A stretch of DNA of 64,000 nt, from positions 45,645,374-45,709,373 of the forward strand of contig NC_080082.1 in NCBI RefSeq assembly GCF_949987535.1. The letters are read 5' to 3'. The stretch's first letter is position 1. Each line of letters opens with the position of its first letter. This document shows positions 25,200 to 35,654 of this stretch, one piece after another. The notes under the pieces are model-generated. The model ran no database searches, was not told where the DNA came from, and saw only the letters and a list, made by a program, of their open reading frames with translations. A program made the position numbers and the translations under genes. Source of the stretch: Balaenoptera acutorostrata. Lineage: Eukaryota > Chordata > Mammalia > Artiodactyla > Balaenopteridae.

Positions 25200-25660
25200 A
25201 TCCACTGCTGATATTTTTTTTTAAATATTGACTCTCTGGCTTTTAATATTCAGTGGCGTTTTCTAGAGGGTCAAACATATTATTGGAAAGTATGATAATT
25301 TTTTCCTATTTCCAATATTTATAGTTCTTACTTGATTTTCTTTGCTAGTTGCATTGGCTAGAACTTCCATAAGAATATTTAAGAACTGTGGTGACAGGGC
25401 ATCTTTACATCTTTAGTTTGTTTTAAATTTTGATGAAAATGCTGCTAGTGTTTTACCATAAGTCATGTTTTGGGGTTGTTTTGAGATAGGTATTTTGATG
25501 AACTTATTTTGGTATTACCAAGCATTTTTTTAAAAAATCAGAAATGAATACCCAACTTTGTTAGAGGCCTTTTTGCCATCTGCCAAAATGTTTTTGTTCT
25601 CTGGCCTATTACAATAGATTTCTGAATATTGTGTCATCCTTCCTGATGCCTATGAAGTGT
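25200..25660 (-). mobile_element. L1 ORF2 fragment, antisense
   Basis: Contains gttgcattggctagaacttc, agtgttttaccataagtcat and ttgttagaggcctttttgcc in antisense ORF2 order. This covers the same ORF2 zone already seen near 20970-21100, so it is a second L1 insertion. Confidence 0.75.
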
Positions 25661-26274
25661 TCCTGGGAGATAATCCTTCCTAAAATGAAGGCACCATCCT
25701 CGACCTACTCACCATATAATTTCTTCCCTTCTCTGGAGAAGGCAGCCTTTCCTGGTGATATGCCTTCATATATTCACATTGTGTTGTGGGTGTACCATGG
25801 ATGAGAGGACATCAACTTAATGCCCTTTACTCCATTGAATCTAAATGGTGGACACTTAGTAAACGATTGTTGAACTTAAGGGAGCTATTTATTTAGTCTT
25901 CTGGGGTTTGTTGTAAAAATCCAAATATCCCAGGAGAGAAGATATTCCGAAAGTATTTATAACCTATGACTCAGTTTTCCAGTCCTAGAGCAAGGCTTAC
26001 AACAAGGTGTCCTAGACTTACAGAACCACCAAATATCCCAGGAGGGAAAGTGTGTGTCCACTGCTTCAGGAGAATGCATCTTTGTTTGTTCACTTCCGTT
26101 ATATTTTGGAACATCACTTTGTGTTAGGCACTGTGGCTGGGGACTGGCAGAGATGGGAGACAGAGCGGGTGCTCCTCTGAGGTGGGTGGCGTGGGTAGGA
26201 AAGGCTTTCTGTGACAGCGGACCAACCCGGAAACTACCTGTTTCCTTCATACGACCATCACTGTGGCACCACTT
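25660..26274. other. Intronic sequence, nothing recognised
   Basis: No repeat family or gene is recognised with confidence between the L1 fragment and the SINE target site. Confidence 0.5.
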
Positions 26275-26287
26275 CTGGGAATCATAT

Positions 26288-26620
26288 ATTTTTTTTTTTT
26301 AAGGTTTTTTTTTTTTTAATTATTAGCACCTTTAATTATTATTTATTTTATTTTATTTTGGCTGTGTTGGGTCTTCGTTTCTGTGCGAGGGCTTCCTCTA
26401 GTTGCGGCAAGCGGGGGCCACTCTTCATCGCGGTGTGCGGGCCTCTCACTATCGCGGCCTCTCCCGTTGAGGGGCACAGGCTCCAGACGCGCAGGCTCAG
26501 CAGTTGTGGCTCACGGGCCCAGTTGCTTCGCGGCACGTGGGATCTTCCCAGACCAGGGCTCGAACCCGTGTCCCTTGCATTAGCAGGCAGATTCTCAACC
26601 ACTGAACCACCAGGGAAGCC
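26288..26620 (-). mobile_element. CHR-type tRNA-derived SINE with perfect 13-bp target-site duplication
   Basis: Read on the + strand this is the reverse complement of the SINE: an A/T-rich tail (poly-T runs at the left) leads to the body ggctgtgttgggtcttcg and ends at the head ccaccagggaagccc, the complement of the 5' end. The 13-bp duplication ctgggaatcatat flanks it exactly at 26275-26287 and 26621-26633. The antisense reading of the body gives the VENLPANARDTGSSPG peptide often mis-annotated as protein in whale and cattle gene sets. The family is characteristic of Cetacea/hippos, with older relatives in ruminants. Confidence 0.93.
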
Positions 26621-26769
26621 CTGGGAATCATATTTTAATCAAAAGTATGCAATTAAAACACTTCCATCTCATTTATTTCATTCCAATCCAACTAAGTATC
26701 TATGGCCAGTTACCCCCAAAATTTTAAGAAGGTGTTGAAGATTGATATCTGCTGAATGGAGGTGGGCTT

Positions 26770-27365
26770 TCTTTCATTTCAGCTTTCTCTTCAAAAATAA
26801 CTTTTATATTTTTCTGATTAGAGAAACAAGGCATGCCCATGAAATAATTTGGAAAATACACAATCGTCATCAGAAGATAAATAATCCCACCCCCCGCCTC
26901 AGAGATAATAATTTGTTAATAATTTTTTACATTTCCTTTCATTGTTTTATATACATATATATTTTTAATTTTCAGAATTGGAATCAAGCTGTAATCATAG
27001 TTTTCTGTTTCACTTAAAATTATGGCCTGAGCATTTTCCCATCCTCTGAAATATTTTTTGAAAGCATGATTTCAATGCACAGTATTTGTAGCAGTGTTAA
27101 TTTAACCATCCTCCCACTCTTGGACATTTGGGTCAACTCTGTCTTTTGTTGCGATAAGTAGCACTTCAGCACAGTTTTGTCTTTGTCACTGATAGCATTG
27201 TAGGTTTGTTCTAGGAGTGGAAAACTGAGTCATAGGTTATAAATATTTTTGAGACTTTTGATATATAATGCCAAACTGCTTTCCAAAAAATACTACCAAC
27301 TTACACCCTTTCCAGTACTATATATAAGAATGTTCCTTATCTGTTACCAGTAGCAGATATTGTCA
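26770..27365 (-). mobile_element. L1M 3'UTR fragment, antisense
   Basis: gcattttcccatcctctgaa, ggacatttgggtcaactctg and gccaaactgctttccaaaaa are antisense L1 3' phrases. Confidence 0.75.
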
Positions 27366-27396
27366 TGAAAGATGCACACATATGAACACGTACACA

Positions 27397-27430
27397 CGTG
27401 TGTGTGTGTGTGTGTATGTGTACGTGTCTG
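27397..27430. repeat. (GT)n microsatellite
   Basis: A perfect GT run from about 27397 to 27415, followed by tatgtgtacgtgtctgtgtg. Confidence 0.9.
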
Positions 27431-27434
27431 TGTG

Positions 27435-30230
27435 GCCTATTTTTTAAGCGATAAATGTTGTTTCTGCTGTTCTAAGTCACATTGCACCCAAGACAGACAA
27501 CATAAAGGAAACTTGGGTGAACAAGATAAGATGAGAGCTGGCTGTGTAAATGAGTCAACAGTGTGAGGTCTGGGTAGGAGGAGGGCAGGGGCGTCCTGGG
27601 GAAGGCGCCGTTGGCCTGGGTCCGAGAAGAGGCGATGTGTTCCCTCTCCTGATGTGCTCACATCTGGGGAGGCTTTGGCATGAGGCATGCTCAGCGCAGC
27701 TCGCCCCATCCAAGCAGGACTCCCAAGGTGTCCTCTGGTCCTCCGTGGCCTTGCCAGGCACAGAGAAGCCATCAGTGGCCCGGGGCGCTCAGTGAAGAGG
27801 AAAGAAAGCAGAGCAGAGAGGGGACAGAGCTCTCCCCAGATGCTTCTTATTGGGGCTGGAGCAGAGGCCAGACTGTGATGCTGGCCCCAAGATGAGTCAT
27901 GGCCTGGTGCTCGAAGGAGCTGGGCACCAAGTGTGCTGGGCACCCAGCCTGCATGTGACACTCCCCGAGATGTCACGGGGAACTGCTTGTGAGTGGCTGA
28001 GAACAGAATCTGGCTTAATGCTTTTAACAAGTTAATGTTTGTGCTCATGGGCTCTGTGCACATTTAAGAATTAATTAAATCCTTTAAGGAAGTCATTTAT
28101 GTTTGAGACCGAAGAAGACACTCAGGGGCCAAAACTCCCCCAAAGAAGAAGACCCAATCACACAGCTCTACGCCTTGGCAGGACCCGCAAGGCCAACTTT
28201 CCTACAGCCTGATCCACAGTGCACTCAGATATCTTTAACCCGTTCTTTCCACAAGGCTCCTGGGGCAGCATATTAAACTCGAGTTATTTTCAATTTCATC
28301 TAAGGTGTCTCTATCCAATGCATTTTCTTCAAAGTCTGCAATGTGGGATTCAAAATCTCTCAGCATCATCAAAGTCTTAGGAAAATATATTACTAGGAAG
28401 TGGAGCTGCTACTTGTGTGTTAATTACAACAAGCCCGGCTGCTGCACAGATAATCTCCAGCGTCAGAAGCATCAGCTCGGGCAATATCAGGAAAAACAAA
28501 ATCTTTTTAAAAAAACATCCTGAATTCTCTCTTTCACCCTTTGAGGAAAAAAGTGCGGTTCATTGTGAAGCTAAACCTCATCTATTTAGTTGTTCTTATA
28601 AAGATCTCAGCGATATTTGAAATGTTCCTCTCTTGAAAGAGAAAAACCAAGGTAGATTTTCAGGATCCAGTCCCAGAACTGCTTTGCTATTTTCAGTCTT
28701 TATCTGCTTTTTCAGAGGGAAGTCTGTGGATAACCCGTTCGGGCCAGGTTCTGGGTGCCGGGAGATTTTGACCATGCTTAATACAAATATGTCAATCATA
28801 TGTGTTTGTTTTTTGGTTGGTTTCACTGTCTCTCCTTCACTTGTGAGCTGAAGCTGGTGTTTGCAACAGACAGGACTCTTCTCTCCCGTGAACTTGAAGG
28901 GGAGCAGGGATCTCGTGTGATGAGGTCCCCAGGGAAGGGCAGCGGGAAAGCCCAAGGTCTCAGGGGAGTGAGGGCACCCTGTCCTCCCAGGAAGATAGGG
29001 CAGACCTCTGACCCTGATGGCATTCTGTGGGCTTTGGAGGGAATAAAGGTCAAAGACAGGCATGGGGATGGCACAGGAGGCAGAGAAGGGAGGAGTATAT
29101 TTTCAAATTAAGTTTTTTTTTTTGAATGGGGAGGAAAGGCCAGTTTATTCCCACTTATTCAGAACTTCTTAAGGGAGTCCTTACCCACTCTGATCAGAAA
29201 GTCCTCACTGGCTAAAGGAAGGGCTGTGCTGACGGGGGAGAAACCAACCATTGAGATGTCCATGGCAACTTTGGGAGATGTAGGGACCACCACATCAACT
29301 GCCTGGGGTCACAGGGTGAGAGGCCTGCACTGCGCTGCCCCCAGCTCTCCAGGGGGAAGCCCTGCTGGCTCCTGTGTGTCCCTAACACCCTGTACCTTTG
29401 TCAGCTCCCTCTGTAAGAGAGAGCAGGCCTCAGGCAAGAGCCTGCTGCAGGCAGCAGTGTTCAGCCAGAATTTAATAACATTGTTCTCCTTTTATTTATT
29501 TTTATAATTACCTTTAATTTAGAGCAAGTGATACAAATTTCCATTTAGGGTAATGATATAGTTTCCTTTTAAATGCATTAAAGTAAAAAATAGTGAATTA
29601 ATTAAAAAAATATTAGCAAGGGTACAAAAACACAGCAAAAACGAGAAGGTGGTTTATTGCAGTGCAGCTCTGTGGCGAAAAGCGTCGGGAAGGGATATGT
29701 GGTGCCTGCAATTGGGACACGGCTGAAAGCCCTTTTAAGCTGTTTTCATTTTATTTATTTTCTGAAACAGGTGAGCAGACCCTGAGCTACTGGAGAGTTT
29801 AGGATTTTAGGAAACAGAGCTCTGAGGAAAAACCCCTGAAGACAGACACATTGATCCCAGAGGTTTAAAATGGATCCAAGCCTCAGGAAAGTGCACCAGA
29901 AAGATCCCTGAGAGAGCAGCCCCTCTCATTAGGACTATTAGTTTTCCTAGAAAGGACTAAGGATGCCTGGTAAACCTAAGGGCCCTATTGCCAGAGAGGT
30001 TTACTAGATGTCAAGCAATATGATGGATTCTGATTTTTTCCCCCCTCACCTTTCTCTGAATTCTCGACACCTCCTTGTATGACACTTGGGACAAGTATCC
30101 CTTGGGACACTTACTGTACTCTTCCTGCTCTCAGTTCGGTAGCAGGCCAAGACTCTGTTCTCTTCTAGAGGAGACTTGTCCAGGCTCATCTCCACAGTGC
30201 TCATATTACCTAACACATGAAAGATGCTCA
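27435..30230. other. Unique intronic sequence; possible conserved block at 28280-28640
   Basis: 28280-28640 is repeat-free and contains TTAATTAC and other AT-rich cores. An antisense open frame of about 200 codons (27437-28063) has no recognisable product. No RNA gene is seen. Confidence 0.45.
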
Positions 30231-30232
30231 TT

Positions 30233-30372
30233 CACTCCATCCATCCATCCATTCATCTACTCATCCTTCTATCCATCCACCCAAACATCCGTCCATCCTT
30301 CTATCCATCCATCCATTCACCCAAACATCCATCCATTATTCCATCCTCCATCCATCCATTCATCCATGTTTT
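30233..30372. repeat. (CATC)n-type minisatellite/microsatellite
   Basis: About 140 bases of imperfect catccatc units with aaacatccatc variants, running into an old L2-like start (ctcaataaatatttattaag). Confidence 0.92.
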
Positions 30373-30374
30373 TG

Positions 30375-30600
30375 TCCTTCCATCCACTCAATAAATATTT
30401 ATTAAGAGTACTCTGTATATTTCACAGTAAAAAGTTAAACAAAAAAAAGGTCTTCTGGGTGCCCCCAGCACTCAGGTGGGCATCAGGGATATAGCAATAA
30501 CTGCAGAAGACATTGCTTCTACCCTTACAGAGTTTATGTCTAATGGGGGAGGTAGAAATTGAACCAGTGGCGGTTCTGTGCCAGGTTAAATGAATGAACG
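30375..30600 (-). mobile_element. L2-like repeat fragment, antisense
   Basis: ctcaataaatatttattaag followed by degraded cagggatatagcaataactg and ttacagagtttatgtctaat text is typical of the antisense 3' part of L2-class repeats. Confidence 0.5.
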
Positions 30601-32240
30601 AGTGAACAAGTGGATCTGGAAATCCCTTTTCTCTCTCACAGCTGGGCATTGGGGCTTGTGGAGTCGAGGGATGCTGGGGGTGAACAAGCAGTTTCGTCGA
30701 TCAGAGGTTGCACACACGGGTCCCTGGCCAGCTGGGTCTCCTGGAGTGAGATGACAGGCGCTGCAGGGCCTGCTCACCTGTCCCCAGCCACCGAGGGCTT
30801 GCCCAGCCTGTGTGAAGGGTACGCAGGGGCAGGGCTCCCTCCCGGGGGCTCCGGCAGCAGCGAGGCTGGCAGCCGCAGCAGCTGTGGCAGGGCACGGGGC
30901 AGGGGAGTGGTCGCTGCAAAGGGCGGCGGGGAGGTGGGGGCAGGTGGGCGGGCAGACAAGCAGTAACATGACGGGTTCCAGGGGAGGCCAGGCGCTGGTG
31001 GTGTCGGACTCCCTGCCAGCCAACTGAGTGTGGCCTCTGGAAGCCAGACACGGTGGGGCAAGTTTCCCAGGGCCTGGGCAACACATTCTTCACCCAGGCC
31101 CATGTGCTTTGCCAGGGGCCTGGGCTGCCTCCTTGCTTGCTTGAGTACACGCTGGGGGTGGGGAAGGCTGGCTCCTGGTGGCCACCCCGAGGCTTAGCTA
31201 ATGCCAGCCCAGGGACACTGTCTTCAGGCCGCAGGGATGGCTGGAGACGAGGCCTGGCTGCAGCTCATTTTCATTCTCCCTTTACTACTCCGCCTGCTCC
31301 GGGGTGCCCCGTTTCAGACCCCACGTGTCCGGATGCCCTTGCGTCTCTGACATGCATGCGGTGGGCTGCAGAGGGTCCTGCGCTTGGAGCAGGAGCTCTG
31401 GGCGGGAGCCTGGCCCCTCTGTGGCTCTCTGTACAGTGAAGAGGAGGCCAGGAGTCCTCACAGCGCAGGGTGGGCAGGGTGGGCAGGAGGAATGGTGGGT
31501 GAGGGGGTGCTTTGTAAACCACAAAACATGGAGTACTCTAGGGCATCACTTTCCTTCATCAGCCGGTAGACATCTTTAGTGAGCACTTTACAGTCGGCTG
31601 AGCGCTCAGAGTTCTGCCCTATTACAGGGCAGCTTTGGGATCTAAGGAAGTTGGGGGGCATCCCTGGGAAAGTGACATTTGGCTGTGGATCTGAAGAAAA
31701 GGTTACCCAAGGTGCGGATGGGGAGAGGAGGATTGATAGAGAAGGAAGAGCACGTGCAAAGGCGCTCTGCTGAGAGAGAGCCTATTAAATCCACGCAAAC
31801 CTTCTGAAGACTTCTGGACTACCGTGAATAAACAGATAAAATCACTTTCCCTTGAAGCAAACAAGAAAAGCCCTATGGGAAAGACCCAGTGGTGGAATTC
31901 CAGATCCCTCAGCAAATGGCAAGGAGATGGTTGGGCAGGGTGAGAAACGCATTCTTGGTGCCCACTGTGGAGGCTTAGTCTGCATCCAGGGCACACAGGA
32001 GAAGGCTCAGTGTTCCTCCTCCCTTCACACCAGACACTTCTACAAGAGCCCAAGCCAGTGTGTGGCTCAGGACTCCGGGGTGTGAGTGGAGCCTCCTGGA
32101 CCTGGCTGGTCTAGATTTGAATGAACTCAGTGGAAGAGAGCAAAGATGGGAATGAATTGTCATGATCCTGGGCAGGAGGAGACTGGATGAGCAGAATAGA
32201 AGCTGAGCGGTGCAGGGGGTTGTGGGGGGGGTCTGGAAGA
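30600..32240. other. GC-rich intronic sequence, with an L2-like trace at 31655-31800
   Basis: Several overlapping open frames of 60-166 codons occur on both strands at high GC; none resembles a protein. 31655-31800 (agtgacatttggctgtggat, agcacgtgcaaaggcgctct) resembles the old L2-type repeat also seen at 5815-6800. Confidence 0.5.
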
Positions 32241-32244
32241 GAGG

Positions 32245-32645
32245 ATGGAGTCTTTTATCAGCCAAAACTCCTTTGGTTTCACGTGAGAGGAAATCCAACC
32301 CTAACCAGCTTAAAGCACCAGGAGATGTAACTGCAAAGTATGTAAATGGTTCAGCTTCAGGTGTCATTCAATCCAGGAGCTCAAATTATGTCACTTAGCA
32401 GCTGACTTCTCTCCTCTGCCTCCTTCCTGGCCTTGTCCCAGGGTGCTACAACCCCACCTCCAGCAGCTTCAGACTCGTGGTAGCAAAATGGCTGCCCAAG
32501 CTCCAGACCTCGTTGGAGTGTGTCTGAAGTGCCTGTAGCTCACTAACAAGCCCTAGCTCTCACTCTCATTGGCTTGAATTAGGTCCTGTGCTGAGCCTTG
32601 AACCTATCACCAAGGCCAGGGTTTGGAATATTCTGATTCGCTCAC
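32245..32645. mobile_element. Ancient interspersed repeat, family unassigned
   Basis: The phrases ccaaaactcctttggtttca, gtggtagcaaaatggctgcc and tctcactctcattggcttga occur in this order in a common old mammalian repeat that I recognise but cannot name confidently. It is 400 bp and diverged. Confidence 0.5.
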
Positions 32646-32649
32646 ATGA

Positions 32650-33080
32650 ATCCCACAGTCAGGATCTGAGGGTTGGCTACATCCCACCCAAACCCCAGGA
32701 CGGAGGAGGAAGAGAGGGCTTCCCTCATGCAGGGAGAGTGGTGGATGTGGGTGGAGGGAGATGAGTGTCCATCCGAGCGTCTGCAGTTGGTGGAGGAGTC
32801 TGCACCAGGTTAACTCTGCTCCCCAGTGGTACGGGCAGGAAACCGTCCCCATGAGTGTGCAGATGTCCCTGATCCCAATAAAAGTCCTGAGCATGGGAGT
32901 GGTATTTACGGGAAGCCCCTTCCCAGATAGAGGGCTGGCTTCAGTGCCAGGTCTCCCGCCTAGCAGAGCTGTGGTGGCAGGAGCTGGTAACACACCCAGC
33001 TGGGTGTGGCTGTGGGGACGCCCCCTCCACAGGTGGTCTACCTCGGCAAGATCTTTGTCGCACTCGAGGGAGCTACAAAC
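32650..33080. other. Unique intronic sequence
   Basis: GC-rich, no recognised element. Confidence 0.5.
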
Positions 33081-33084
33081 AGGT

Positions 33085-33330
33085 AATGCTTGGCTTCCGC
33101 AGGCCTGTGTTATGAAGAGCTTGAGTTACAAAACGCTCTGGCTATTAAAAACCTGCTACTGACTTTAACGGCAATAAAATATCTGCTGTTTATGAGTAAT
33201 TAGCCACTTCTGAAAAAGAGCTCTATTCCTTTAAATTTATGGGGTGCCTTGATTTATGCATTTCATGGGGGGATGTCATGTTACATCACATCAGCTTGAT
33301 GTAATTTGATGCAAATCAAACACATGAACG
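33085..33330. promoter_or_regulatory. Candidate conserved noncoding block with POU/octamer-like sites
   Basis: A repeat-free AT-rich island in GC-rich surroundings. It holds gagtaattagcc (homeodomain core), gatttatgcatttcat, tgatgcaaatcaaaca (POU octamer-like ATGCAAAT) and repeated catcacatcagcttgatg half-sites. Motif-based call only. Confidence 0.4.
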
Positions 33331-33860
33331 AGTGAATGGAAACATTCTCTTCTGCCTCCTGAAGAGTGTTTCTAAATGGAAGTATTTTGGGGCCCCACTC
33401 CATCTTTGCTCTTCTTGCTTTCTCAGGAAAGACTTGGGGGGATCCTGAACTTCTTCAGTCCTGGGTGCACTGGCTGCAGCCTCTGACCGCCCTGCATGTG
33501 CCTCCTGGGAGGATCTCACATCCCTGAGGGTGGCAGGAACTCAGCAGCAGCTGGTTCATGAGCTTCACGCCGGGCTCCAGGCTAATAGACTTCCTTATTG
33601 TAAGGACCCCAAGGTGCATCAATACACACAGGACATGATATAATCAAGAGTCTAATTTTATATTATCTGATTGGAGAAGGAATTATGAAAAAAAGAGAGA
33701 TTGGTGAGTTTGGGGTCTGGTGGAGGAAGCTATATTGTTGAAGTCTTTTGGTAGCTGCTGGCCCCCATTTGGCTGCTGAGGGGGTAGAGGCAAGGACATT
33801 CCAGAATTTGTTGGTTACACTATACATCTATTTAGTTGTGCATTATTTTTTCTTTCATCC
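33330..33860. other. Unique intronic sequence
   Basis: Nothing recognised. Confidence 0.5.
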
Positions 33861-33861
33861 A

Positions 33862-33901
33862 CCCAGCCAGCCAGCTAACCAGCCAGCCAGCCAGCCAGCA
33901 T
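33862..33901. repeat. (CCAG)n microsatellite
   Basis: Imperfect ccagccagccag units immediately before a cattta A/T junction. Confidence 0.9.
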
Positions 33902-33959
33902 TTACTTAGCTTCTACTAAATTTCTTGAGTGTTTAGGAGGTAACCAAGGGCAGTAAGAG

Positions 33960-34105
33960 ACAGACACATATCTACTAATTTGCTATGTAACTTTAGGGGG
34001 GTCATCACCTATCTTCTGGCCTCAGTTTACCTATCTATAAAATGGGCACATCAGGCTGAGTGACCAGGAGCTAGATGATCTCTGAGGTTTCTCCAGCTTT
34101 GCCAC
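33960..34105 (+). mobile_element. MIR-family SINE
   Basis: Sense MIR core: tgctatgtaactttaggggg, cctcagtttacctatctata, aaaatgggcacatcaggctg and a ctagatgatctctgaggttt 3' part. Confidence 0.85.
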
Positions 34106-34109
34106 CCTA

Positions 34110-34975
34110 CTACTGTCTATGCATCTCTTCCCTCTAGAAGCCTGCCTGTGAAAAGGGAGAAGGGATGCACAAATCTCATTCATGGAGTGGAGATGTGCTC
34201 CCCAAGCAATCGAGGAGAAGGTGGAGGAGAGTGGTGGCAAGTGAGGTTGGATGGGGGCTGGAGTGGCCATTCAGCGGAAATCTTTGGCCTGGACTCTTAT
34301 TTGTGGCACAGGGAAAACAGTGCCGTTTGATCTTTGCCTACTGTACTTAAGTGGAGATAGCCCATGGGGTCAGGAGACAGCAGGTAGACACAGGCTGGCA
34401 TCAGGCTTGGGTCCATGGTCCCCCAGTAAGTGGAGCTGGTTGGCTGGGTCCAGCTGTACCTGCTGTACACAAGCTGCTGCCCAGCAGACTGGCTTCCTTG
34501 GCAGGACTCGGCTGCTTTCTAACAGGTTCCTCTGGGTAAAGCAGAAAGTGTGAGCTTCGTCTTCTCACTCCGAGGCCTTTTCTTGGGAAAGCACTTTCTA
34601 GAATGCTCGGCTTACTAGGCTGGCTTCCTTGAAGCCACAGGTGATGGTGTTCAAGACCCCGCATCACGGCTCTGGGGTTCTACCTTTGGAAAGGAAGCTG
34701 TGGTTGGAGCAAAGGCCGCTGCCCCTTCCTCCGCTCTCCGCGTGGGCTGCGCCACGATTGCTATGGAGGGAGTTTCGGGTCCTCACAAGGCCTGGGCACA
34801 GCTTAACATAATTACTTTAAAACGGAACCTTGCTATTGTTTTGTATCTTTCTGCTTTCTGGTCAGGAGTGATGTTTTTATGGTCATTAGCCAAATTCCGT
34901 TTCCTCTGTGAATTGCTGGTTTCACATGCCTTTTGTCCAGATTTCAAATGGGGGTGTTCAACTTTTCCTCATTAA
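34110..34975. other. Unique intronic sequence
   Basis: Short frames on both strands, none recognised. Confidence 0.5.
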
Positions 34976-34988
34976 CAGCAACAGTTTT

Positions 34989-35358
34989 TTTTTTTTTTTA
35001 ATTTTTTTATAGCTACTTTATTTATTTATTTATTTATTTATTTATTTTTGGCTGTGTTGGGTCTTCGGTTCGTGCGAGGGCTTTCTCTAGTTGCGGCAAG
35101 TGGGGGCCACTCTTCATCGCGGTGCGGGGACCGCTCTTCATCGCGGTGCGGGGACCACTCTTCATCGCGGTGCGCGGGCCTTTCACTATCGCGGCCCCTC
35201 CCGTTGCGGGGCACAGGCTCCAGACGCGCAGGCTCAGCAGTTGTGGCTCACGGGCCCAGCTGCTCCGTGGCATGTGGGATCTTCCCAGACCAGGGCTCGA
35301 ACCCGTGTCCCCTGCATTAGCGGGCAGATTCTCAACCACTGCGCCACCAGGGAAGCCC
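34989..35358 (-). mobile_element. CHR-type tRNA-derived SINE with 12-bp target-site duplication and internal 24-bp triplication
   Basis: Same family and orientation as the copy at 26288. The tail contains poly-T and a (TTTA)n run at about 35018-35046; the head ends at 35358. The duplication agcaacagtttt flanks it at 34977-34988 and 35359-35370. Unlike the first copy, the body holds three consecutive 24-bp units (35110-35133, 35134-35157, 35158-35181). Confidence 0.93.
35110..35181. repeat. 24-bp unit repeated three times inside the SINE
   Basis: Three head-to-tail units beginning ctcttcatcgcggtgcg lie in the SINE body. Units 1 and 2 differ only at the last base; unit 3 diverges over its final bases. 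The 26288 copy has a single unit at this place, so this is a local expansion of this copy or its subfamily. Confidence 0.92.
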
Positions 35359-35519
35359 AGCAACAGTTTTAAAAAGGAGAAAGTGCTTGACTCCCATACA
35401 GGCCTTGGGAGCACCTGACTTCCAGGAGACTGCCCAGGACTGAGTGGCTCTAGGTGTGATGGAGGCCCGGCGATGTGGACGTGCAGATGGTAACTGAGGA
35501 GGTGGAAAAAGAGGCAGCA

Positions 35520-35650
35520 GCAGTAACCTTTACACAGTGCTCGCCCTGCGCCAGGCACTGCTTTAAGCACTGCAGGTAAATTACTGCGTTCAGTCCTTCT
35601 TCCTGCCCCGTGTCACAGAGGCACGACTGAGGAGGTACCACCTTGGAGCA
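35520..35650 (-). mobile_element. MIR SINE, antisense
   Basis: gcgccaggcactgctttaag, cactgcaggtaaattactgc and gtcacagaggcacgactgag follow the order of an inverted MIR. Confidence 0.7.
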
Positions 35651-35654
35651 TATG

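Noticed and set aside
26348..26602. 84-codon minus-strand frame (VENLPANARDTGSSPG...)
   Set aside because: It is translated CHR SINE, a common false protein in whale and cattle annotations.
26560..26620. tRNA gene at the SINE head
   Set aside because: The tRNA-like text (with the B-box-like gggctcgaacccgtg region) belongs to the SINE and does not complete a tRNA cloverleaf.
30233..30372. Regularly spaced catcc units as a CRISPR-like array
   Set aside because: Simple tetranucleotide repetition in a mammalian intron with no unique spacers.
35034..35570. 178-codon minus-strand frame
   Set aside because: Most of it is SINE, including the 24-bp triplication; the rest is intron.
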